Assembly (NCBI GenBank): GCA_023374045.1
Contig: CM041777.1
Location: 84,624,300-84,688,299 of the forward strand
DNA: 64,000 nt
Reading direction: 5' to 3'
From: Limonium bicolor
Taxonomy: Eukaryota > Streptophyta > Magnoliopsida > Caryophyllales > Plumbaginaceae
Both the position numbers and the translations under genes were made by a program. Numbering within the stretch: the stretch's first letter is position 1; each line of letters starts with the position of its first letter. The notes under the pieces were generated by a model. The model ran no database searches and had not been told where the DNA came from. It was given only the letters and a program-made list of their open reading frames with translations. Shown in pieces: positions 23,655 through 32,024 of the stretch.

Positions 23655-24603
23655 GTCGTCGGAGATTGCTCAAAAATTGTGCAGTAAATGATGACAACAA
23701 ACATGAACTGCCTCATATTGACGATCTACTACTAGACTGCAAGAGCGATGAGGAAAGACTAAAGAAGATCAAGACTTCAAAGTGTGCAGTACATGTCTAT
23801 CTTACGTTTTAAACATCAGGGATTTTGCATATCACTATCATTTCCACCGATTCAACGGTTGCTCAAAAATTGTGCAGTAAATGATGATGACAAACATGAG
23901 CTGCCTCATATTGACGATCTACTACTAGACTGCAAGAGCGATGAGGAAAGACTAAAGAAGATCAAGACTTCAAAGTGTGCAGTACATGTCTATCTTACGT
24001 TTTAAACATCAGGGATTTTGCATATCACTATCATTGTCTATCATTTCCACCGATTCAACGGTTGCTCAAAAATTGTGCAGTAAATGATGACGACAAACAT
24101 GAACTGTCTCATATTGATGATCTACTACTAGACTACAAGAGCGATGAGGAAAGACTAAAGAAGATCAAGACTTCAAAGTGTGCAGCACATGTCTATCTTA
24201 CGTTTTAAACATTAGGGATTTTCCATATCACTATCATTGTCTATCATTTCCACCGATTCAACGGTTGCTCAAAAATTGTGCAGTAAATGATGACGAAAAA
24301 CATGAACTGCCTCATATTGATGATCTACTACTAGACTGCAAGAGCGATGAGGAAAGACTAAAGAAGATCAAGACTTCAAAGTGTGCAGTACATGTCTATC
24401 TTACGTTTTAAACATCAGGGATTTTCTATATCACTATCATTGTCTATCATTTCCACGGATTCAACGGTTGCTCAAAAATTGTGCAGTAAATGATGACGAC
24501 AAACATGAACTGCCTCATATTGACGATCTAATACTACACTGCAAGAGCGATGAGGAAATACTAAAGAAGATCAAGACTTCAAAGTGTGTAGTACATGTCT
24601 ATC
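23655..24603 (+). repeat. 203-bp tandem array, about five units
   Basis: The unit recurs at 203-bp spacing (for example 23975, 24178, 24381, 24584); the first interval is 191 bp because TGTCTATCATTT is missing. Each unit encodes in plus orientation a peptide containing LLKNCAVNDDDKHELPHIDDL, ending in a stop after HVYLTF. Because 203 is not a multiple of three, successive units use different frames and no continuous repeat protein is possible. It lies just after the OTU stop codon, in the 3' region of that gene. Confidence 0.85.
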
Positions 24604-24606
24604 TTA

Positions 24607-25384
24607 TGGTTTGTCGTCGGAGATTGCACAAAAAATGTTTTTTTTTACAAATGAAAATGTATACATCTTTGAAACATATTTTCAGGACTTCAAATGCGAG
24701 ATCGGTTTGTCGTCGAAGATTGCTCAAATAAATGTTTTTTTTACAAATGAAAATGTATACATCTTTGAAACATATTTTCAGGACTTCGAATGCGAGATCG
24801 GTTTGTCGTAGGAGATTGCTCAAATAAATGTTTTTTTTACAAATGAAAATGTATACATCTTTGAAACATATTTTCAGGACTTTAAAAGCGAGATCGGTTT
24901 GTCGTCGGAGATTGCTCAAAAAATATATTTTTTTACAAATGAAATTGTATACATCTTTGAAATATATTTTCAGGACTTCAAAAGCGAGATCGGTTTGTCA
25001 TCGGAGATTGCTCAAAAAAATGTTTTTTTTACTAATGAAATTGTATACATCTTTGAAACATATTTTCAGGACTTCAAAAGCGAGATCGGTTTGTCGTCGG
25101 AGATTGCTCAAAAATGTTTTTTTTACAAATGAAAATGTATACATCTTTGAAACATATTTTCAAGACATCAAAAGCGAGATCGGTCTGTCGTCGGAGATTG
25201 CTCAAAAAAATGTTTTTTTTACAAATGAAATTGTATACATCTTTGAAACATATTTTCAGGACTTCTAAAGCGAGATCGGTTTGTCGTCGGAGATTGCTCA
25301 AAAAATGTTTATTTTACAAATGAAAATATATACATCTTTGAAACATATTTTCAGGACTTCAAATGCGAGATCGGTTTGTCGTCG
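24607..25384. repeat. 92-97-bp tandem array, about nine units
   Basis: Units start near 24607, 24699, 24793, 24890, 24985, 25082, 25174, 25270 and 25366, each beginning with GGTTTGTCGTCGGAGATTGC and continuing through a T-rich stretch to TATTTTCAGGACTTC. Long frames are open on both strands only because the unit lacks most stops; unit length is variable and not frame-preserving. The same GGTTTGTCGTCGGAGATTGC phrase occurs at ~23650 just before the 203-bp array, so the two arrays share a seed. Confidence 0.85.
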
Positions 25385-27848
25385 GAACCACCACCAGCAT
25401 GTCATCCCCTGCCATCACCACGCCCTCCCCTCCCATCACCATGTCCTCCCCTCCCATCACCTGGTCCCCTAGTATCATCACCGAGCCCACCATCACCCCC
25501 ATGACGACGCGCCTGCTCCGTGTGCCTACGATATATACCCTCCCCTCTAGGCCTAAGGCCTCTGGTACGACGCCCCGCGATGTACCACTCCATGCCAGCA
25601 CGAGGCTGGTTAGGGTTCCTCTAACGTGTGGGCGAATTAGGGGTGGTCGGGACATTAAGCCGGCAATACTTAAAGGCCATCTCCAGCGTATCAGCCGCCC
25701 AGGTGGGGAAGCCGGTGGGCCAGCCCGGGTTGTTCTCCGGTGCAAGGCTCATGATAAGCGGCGCTGTCTCATCCCAATACTGCAGTAAAGTATAAATGTT
25801 AAGTTAGTATTTAAAATCAATTACAAACAACAACCAAATTTAACAAGACAAAGTATATACCTGGAGCTGATCCTCTCGCCGTGTACTGGGGCCACCGTCC
25901 GCTTCTAGGGGACGCACCTGAACATGAGAACGGCACTGAAACCATCGGATGTAATCCTGGTCCACGGCCCATGGCATCTGCGCACACGTCAGAGGAAACC
26001 TCCACCTGCTGGGCCCTGTCGTGTTGTCCCTCACTGCTGTCCCGTAGTCGTACACAGCAAGGTATGCCTTCCCATGTCGGGGACGATAATGGGTGTCGGG
26101 TCTGATAGGCTGAGGGGGGATATTCTGCACGTATCCAAACTGGCGCAGACACCGCTCGGGCATATACGGCTCAGCAATATCCAAGAACTGTACGGTGCCA
26201 TAATACCGGGAGCGCGCATGTGATATGAGGGTACCCTCTGCCTCAAATGGCAGCCAATCAACCTATGTTTCATATAATGGAAAACAATTAACAACTTAAA
26301 TGGGAAACAATGTTTGACGATACGTCAAACTTCAACTTTTTAATACTACAATCGCTAAGCAACTCGTACCTTAGTAGAGGATATCGTGTCCATCCGTCCC
26401 CTCACGAAACGTAGCCTGTCATCATCCATCAAATTCCTCGTGTAATGATGCCACCTCGCCGCCGTCGGGGAGCACCCATCCCAGTCTGAAAGCTGCTCCG
26501 GCCTGAACATGGGGAAGTACTCGTAGATCCAGCACTGCGGTAATCATCCGAAACCATTAGCCAAGATACTCAAACAATTAGTTTATAATACTGAAGTCGT
26601 GAGCTCGCAATCAAGTTCTCACCTAAAACAACGTCAGGCAACCAGCCAGCTGACGTGTCTGCCTGGGAAGCGATGCCGAGCTGTCGGTACAGGTATGCCA
26701 GTGTCCCAGCCCCCCACGCATACATGTTGACCCTACTAGGGTCACGGATGGGCCAGTAGGACGAGGGCATAACATGATCCCCGCCCTTGTCGATGATCAA
26801 TGAGTGGTCCACCAACTACCAGAGGTAGACCGTCGTCTCCTGAAGTGGGGTACAGTATGGACCACCACAAGTATCATGAAGAGCTCGGTAACGTACCTGG
26901 CTCTTCTCCAGGAACCTACACTCCATCAGCTCCTTCTTGTCTGCCGCACCAAACAGCTGTAGGAAGTGGGGGATGAGAACATGTAGTGGTGGGGCCGCTT
27001 CACCGACCCAGGCGCCGGCATCCTCGGGCATGTACAAAATCGCCATGCCAGTGATGGGGATACCCAAAATGTGGTAGACGTCATGGAGAGTAATAGTCAT
27101 CTCTTCGAAAGGCATGTGAAAGGAGTTCGTGTCAGGCTGCCATCTCTCCACGAATGCTGAGAGGAGCGCGGTGTCAAAATAACCATGCGCTATGTCGGCA
27201 AGATGCGCAAGTCCGCTATCCTCAACCGCTGCTCAAGACTCTGGGTGCCTCAATGTACTCGGAGTCCACACCTCCAAATACTTTGTCTTAGCCTTGAAGC
27301 TAAGGTATCCCTTCTCCTGTTGAATATTTATAATTGATTTCACACTATATTAACCATTTCCTAAACAATCTAAAATTTTATGGAATCTATTACCAGACGG
27401 GAAACATACCACTCCTCGCCACACGTCAAACGCGATGTGACCATCAAAGCTCGGGATCAAACTCGTATCGTAAGGGCCTCCGGGCACTGGAGTTGGCCCA
27501 AGTAACCAAGCATCAGCAGCCGACATCTGCGCCACCTCCTCTACCGGACCATGTACTGAGGACCTGCGACGACGGCGCATCCGTGTGCCCTCATACTCAG
27601 CACCTAGCTCATCTACGTCCTCGTCATCAGCGTTAGCCTCGCGATGACGTGCGTCTCCGGTCCCGCTCTGTGCAGTTGGCCAAGCAGGACAATCAAACCG
27701 CACGACCAGCGTCCCATCGCCGATCAATGAGTCAAGATCCACACCCTGCAGCTGGTTCACCTCCTGCTCAATCTTCTGCTCCTCCTCCTGCTCCTGCGTC
27801 TCCGCATACTCCTCCTCCTCCTCCTCCGCCTCCGCCTGCTCCAGCTCA

Positions 27849-28940
27849 CACTAGTGGAAAACAGGTCTATTTCGGCGGTTGTTTACGGCCTATTTCGGCG
27901 GTTCTGAACCGCCGAAATGGAGGCCGCCGAAATAGGTGTGTCATTCTATTTCGACGGTTGTTAGCTAGGAACCGACGAAATAGGTGCGTTTTTAGAACAA
28001 AAAAACACACCTATTTTGGCGGTTCCTAGCTAACAACAGCCGAAATAGGTGTAATTAAAAAAAATGTTACTGTTGCCCCGTCTTCATCCTCGCGTTAGGG
28101 TTGCGAAGTTACGGTGAGGCGCAGCGTTGTTCGCCAGTTCGGGTTACAAAATTAATGTGAGAGGCACAATGAAGAGAGGCACACTGTTCCTTGTTCTCCA
28201 GTTGCAAAATAACCGTGAGTGAAGCATGTACATTGTTCGCCAGTTAGGGCGCACGAACAGAGGCACACAGAGCATGTTCCTTGTTCTCCAGTTGCAAAAT
28301 TACCTACAGGAAGAGAATGAATATATTTGTAGACACAAAGAAGAGAATGAAAACACAGAGCATGTATGCATTCTTTTCTCACCAGAGGGAACAAGATAAG
28401 TTTGAGTATATTACCGGTTCGGAGTGAACAGCGCCCGTCTTTAATTTGGTGAGTGAGATGCAGCAGACAGAGGCGCAGACGTGAAGAGAATGAAGAGAGA
28501 GGCCCAGACATGAAGAGAATGAAGGGGGAGGTGCAGACATGAAGAGAATGAAGGGGAAGGCGGAGGCACAAACGTGAAGAGAATGAAGAGAGAGAGAGGA
28601 AACGTCGGAAAAAAAGGAGGCGGGCGGCGTGACTTTTATAAAATTTTGTCATTTTCGCGGTTCTTAACTAGGAACCGCCGCAATAAGACTAAAAAAAAAC
28701 CGGGAATGCGAAAATTTGAACCGGGACGACTCTATTTCGGCGGTTCCTAGCTAAGAACTGCCGAAATAGGTCTTTATTTTACACATTCAATAATCGGACC
28801 CTATTTCGGCGGTTCCTAGCTAAGAACCACCAAAATAGGTGTCTTTATTTGCAAGGAAAAGTTTTCGGGGACCTATTTCGGCGGTTGTGAGAACAACCGC
28901 CGAAATAGGGGCGCCGAGATAGGCGTTTTTTGTACTAGTG
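27849..28940. mobile_element. Non-autonomous CACTA element in the PMD exon
   Basis: Ends CACTAGTGGAAAACAGG and, on the other strand, CACTAGTACAAAAAACGCC, flanked by the 3-bp duplication TCA at 27846-27848 and 28941-28943; CACTA ends with a 3-bp duplication define the CACTA (CMC) superfamily. Length is 1092 bp. No transposase is encoded. Element plus duplicated TCA is 1095 bp, a multiple of three, and its removal restores the PMD reading frame without a stop (GAG-TAT-GAG-CTG across the joint). Confidence 0.92.
27868..28922. repeat. Subterminal hairpins of the CACTA element
   Basis: About seven copies of a palindrome built from CTATTTCGGCGGTT, a short loop such as CCTAGCTAAG, and AACCGCCGAAATAG. 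They cluster in the left ~180 bp (27868-28052) and right ~280 bp (28645-28922). CACTA elements such as En/Spm carry subterminal repeats bound by their transposition protein; these are the likely equivalents. The variants (TTCGACGG, TTTTGGCGG) show decay. Between them, 28480-28600 has a GAAGAGAATGAAG(A/G) repeat. Confidence 0.85.
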
Positions 28941-29369
28941 TCATACTCCGCCCGCAACCTCTCCTCGCGTGCTCGTAGAAGCTCAACCTCCCTACGCTTC
29001 TTGGACGAAGCTGTAGCGTACTGTGTACGCCTCCTCTCTACAGCAGCAGTATCAGGGCCGCTCATACGAGGGTGTGATGAACTCTCGCCTCGCTCGGAAA
29101 TGGTCTTACCCTTACCCTTACCCAGACCGAACCTACCAAGCATACCCTTGCCCTTTCCTCCCGCCATCTGTTGTTTACCGTAGAACTTAGTCATACTATT
29201 TTTACAGTTAGTCAAGACCGGTCGAGGTTAGTCAATACCGGTCATATATGCATCCCAGTAGTTCAACGTCAAAAACAAATTCATACAAATCCAGGAACTA
29301 ATTAAAACACGCATAATAGAGGTATACAATGACTAAGATGACCAATTATATAACAAAACAACAAAAAAC

Positions 29370-29605
29370 GAGCCCCGACCCTTCCCGAAAGTAGGCGCCC
29401 GCGCGCCCTGTTCCTCCCCGGCGCCAGCGCCGCCTCCGGCCACCGCGCGCCCTTGCCCCATCTTCTTTCCGCACGCCCGCGTGCGTCTCTCTTCCGCGCG
29501 CCCGCCCTCCGCTTGCTCCCGGCGCCCGCGCGCCCGCCTTGCACCCGGCGCCCGCGCATCCTCCCTGCTCCAGGCGCCTGCGCCCACCTTCCTCCCTCCC
29601 CCGTT
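29370..29605. other. GC-rich block upstream of the PMD gene
   Basis: Dense GCGCCCGCGCGCC-type repeats with roughly 20-30-bp periodicity (GGCGCCCGCGCGCCCGCC variants). Frames are open on both strands only because GC-rich repeats lack stops. It lies between the PMD start and the right MULE repeat, where the PMD promoter would be expected. Confidence 0.45.
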
Positions 29606-29914
29606 CCCGAATTCGTCTTCTTTTTTTTTGCTAATTTTGCTACTTTTACTGCTATACTACGCTAAAAAACTGTAAATTATGATAGAAAAGAACCTGGTTT
29701 TGCAGGTCGAACTAGCAGAAATGATGACTTGTGCACCGGCTTTCCTCCTGCTCCCGCTCCCGCTCCGATTACCGCTTTTAGAGAGAAGTCAGAGAGAATT
29801 CTGGAGAGATAGAGAGTTTGAGAGTTTGAAATTTTGTGGAGAGATAATAGAGGGTAAAGGTGTATATATGAGAATTTAAGGGTAAGGGCAAAAGCGTAAA
29901 GTTTTTTCAATTTT

Positions 29915-29945
29915 CGACTGTGCGAAGTGAAAACCCGACTAAGTG
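29915..29945 (-). repeat. Right terminal inverted repeat of the MULE
   Basis: The reverse complement reads CACTTAGTCGGG then TTTTCACTTCGCACAGTCG and matches the left repeat at 29 of 31 bases. It is followed within ~20 bp by the right half of the split Stowaway MITE. Confidence 0.8.
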
Positions 29946-30084
29946 AATGAGTTCAGTAAATTTATAAGTTATTTTATCTGTTATTGAAGTTAAAAAACAT
30001 GTCTAAATAGTTTACAAGAAAATTCTGGGATGGAGGTAGTACTTCTGAAAGAAAGATTGGAAAATGCTCACAAATATGTATGAG

Positions 30085-31425
30085 AAGTTTCACGAGTTAC
30101 CCTATAGTTTAAGTGAATTTTACGAGATATCTTCAATATTTTATTTTCATTACAAGATACTCTTAGGGCACATTTATTTATGATATACTCATGAGATCTC
30201 ATTTTCATTACGAGATAACTTTGAGGTTTCAGTTTTATTATGAGATGTCTATCCGTTCAAATTTTGATACACTATATTTGTCATATCTCTATTTTACCCT
30301 CACATATCCTCGCAAGGGGTTTTATGTAATTTTTTTAAATAAATATTAAAAATACATAAAAAATAATTAAAAATCATATCAAATTTAAATTCAGTTTTGA
30401 AAATGAATAAATTGCAAACACAGAAAAACTAAAATCATATTTTTTTAAATGAATAGAAATGACTTAACAATAAAAAATTAATTTATTTTAAAAAATATAT
30501 TGTTACATAATTAAATAACTATTATAGCGATGACTTAAAATCATAAAAATATTATAATTACATTAAATATAAGAAATTATTTAATAATTTTGTAAATATA
30601 AAATTTATTAATAAATATATTATTTGATATCAATAACAACAAGTAAAGCGATTATATTTTATGGCTTTTATACTTTATCTTTCTAATTTTAAATAATGAT
30701 TTTTTCTAAGTACTATATGCAGTTGTTACTTTTAGTAGTCTTCATATTATTGTTTACAATGTAAGTCATCACTTTGTAACACTTTAACAATTTATGTTTA
30801 TTTTTAATAATAACTTAATTTTTTTATTATTAAGCCATTTCCATTTGCTTAGTTTTTTTGGTTTTTTTATTTAATTATATAGATTTTTAAAATTAATTTC
30901 AAAATTTATATGATCTTTATTTTTTTTTGTCCTTTAAGGTTTACATTTTCAAAAAGTCTCTAATCATATATCCCTAACGTTATTGTCGGGGCACTGGATC
31001 AAGAGTAAAATTAGGATATGAAAAATATAATTATCAGGATTTAAACGAAAGAGATCTCGTAATAAAATGGAAACCTCAGAGGTACCGTGTAATGAAAATA
31101 AAATCTCATAGGGTATTTTGTATTCCCTCCATTCAACAATATCTGTCATTTTAGAAAGTTGTACACTTATTAAGAAAAGTAGAAAAATGACCCATGTATC
31201 CTTACTTTTTTACTTTTTCATTTAGATAATAATTACCTAGTGTTGAATAGTAGGGTTAAAAGTGGAAAAAAGTGTCAAAAAGCTAGAATGACAGATATTT
31301 TTGAACAAGAACCACATCCTAAAATGACATATATTAATTAACGGAGGAAGTAATAAAAATGAAGCCTTAGTAGTATTTTGTGAAATTTACTCAAACCTCA
31401 GGAGTGTCTTATGAAATTTTCTAAA
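30085..31425. mobile_element. Foldback element with degenerate long inverted arms
   Basis: The left arm (30085-30300) carries TTTCATTACGAGATAAC, TTGAGGTTTCAGTTTTATTA and TTTGTCATATCTCTATTTTACCCTC. The right arm (30990-31425) carries their diverged complements, for example GAGATCTCGTAATAAAATGG, AACCTCAGAGG and AGTAAAATTAGGATATG. The middle (30320-30950) is extremely AT-rich with no coding sequence. I could not fix the exact ends or a target duplication. It contains the MITE at 31121-31352. Confidence 0.55.
31121..31352. mobile_element. Stowaway-type MITE of a second family
   Basis: Termini TATTCCCTCCATTCAACAATATCTGTCATTTT and, on the complementary strand, TACTTCCTCCGTTAATTAA followed by TATATGTCATTTT. 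Length 232 bp. The CTCC(A/G)TT ends and TA target place it in the Stowaway group, but the interior differs from the family at 231, 2959 and 17865. It sits in the right arm of the foldback element. Confidence 0.8.
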
Positions 31426-32019
31426 ATGTATTTTAAAATACATACTTTAAGAGAGCATCTTCTCTATCTTTGAAGCTGTATTTTCTATTACAAATACATA
31501 GTTTTTTCGATCACTTAATTATTCTCTTTCTAATAACTTGAGTCAAGTTATTTCAGGTTATAATTCACATTTATTTGACTAAAATTATTAATTATATATC
31601 TACTAGATTGTATCACATTATACATTCAATATACAATGATTTTATTGATTGGTTGTCTTTGCTTACATATAAAAAAAGAGTTTTTTGTAAGAAATAAAAT
31701 GAAGCATTAACAAGAAAAAATAGTTCCTAGGTCCTAGTAATCTCGAATATAGATAATAGTAAGGGGATACAATTGTCCCTGATGGTTCTGGACTAGATAT
31801 CAACCATTAGATCATTAAAAAGGAAAAATGAAGGATCCAGATTTAATGGCAATCTAATATTCAAATAAAGATCTAATTATTACAATAAAAAGTGAGATTT
31901 TTATTGATTTAGTAGTTTCACCAATTCCCATACATAACTATTACAAAATATCACTCCTAACCCTTCTCCATAGATGTTCTGCTACTTGGCTCCTCTTCTT
32001 CCGCTGCTCGACGAACACA
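31426..32019. other. AT-rich intergenic sequence, nothing recognised
   Basis: No coding frame, RNA gene or clear element end is visible in this stretch. Confidence 0.5.
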
Positions 32020-32024
32020 CTCCC

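Larger units (their letters stand above)
25621..29194 (-). pseudogene. Plant mobile domain (PMD, MAIN-like) gene within the MULE
   Basis: PMD proteins such as Arabidopsis MAIN/MAIL1 act in the nucleus in transposon silencing and gene expression; related PMD genes are carried by plant transposons. The start chosen is ATG at 29194 (MTKFYGKQQ), with MAGGKGKG at 29167 an alternative. Exon 1 (29194-27410) encodes a basic Gly/Lys segment, a Glu-rich coiled-coil-like stretch and PMD start HIAFDVWRG. Exon 2 starts at 27316 after CAACAG and has SGLAHLADIAHGYFD, LLSAFVERWQPDT and FHMPFEEMTITLHDVYHIL. Further pieces: VNMYAWGAGTLAYLYRQL (~26730-26680), QCWIYEYFPMFRPEQ (~26540-26490), VDWLPFEAEG and YMPERCLRQFGYV (26264-25862), and a last exon from 25783 to TAG at 25621-25623. 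Defects: CACTA insertion in exon 1, TGA at 27233-27235, TAG at 26816-26818. The latter might be avoided by a very short intron. After the final stop the frame is open to 25405 as a Gly/Arg-rich tail. Confidence 0.8.
18005..29955. mobile_element. ~12-kb Mutator-like element (MULE) with OTU and PMD genes
   Basis: Terminal inverted repeats at 18019-18049 and 29915-29945 match at 29 of 31 positions. The interior has a FAR1/MULE transposase-OTU gene on plus, a PMD gene on minus and tandem arrays between their 3' ends. Exact ends are uncertain: similarity fades outside the stated repeats. A weak 9-bp direct repeat (AAACATATA near 18002 versus AAATTTATA near 29960, 7 of 9 matching) is a candidate target duplication. 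It contains two later insertions, a solo LTR (20590-22108) and a CACTA element (27849-28940), so the original element was about 9.3 kb. Confidence 0.8.
17865..30041. mobile_element. Stowaway-type MITE, copy 3, split by the MULE
   Basis: The left ~140 bp (from 17865, TATATCTTCATCCCA, through TTTTTTGACACATTTTTTACTTC) matches the left half of MITE copies 1 and 2. The right ~90 bp (TTATTGAAGTTAAAAAACATG to GATGGAGGTAGTA, ending 30041) matches their right half. Added together the halves are about 237 bp, close to the 242-bp intact copy. The span covers the whole split element; the intervening ~12 kb is the MULE. Confidence 0.75.

Noticed and set aside
24599..25301. Long minus-strand frames (up to 106 codons) with a periodic FKDVYIFICKKN peptide
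   Set aside because: They arise from the 92-97-bp tandem array, which is open on both strands; unit lengths vary out of frame.
23655..25384. Possible CRISPR-like array of regularly spaced repeats
   Set aside because: Whole units are repeated with no unique spacers, and the context is a plant transposon.
29302..29587. Arg/Gly-rich frames of ~85 codons
   Set aside because: They lie in a GC-rich repeat block where stop codons are rare on both strands; no domain is visible.
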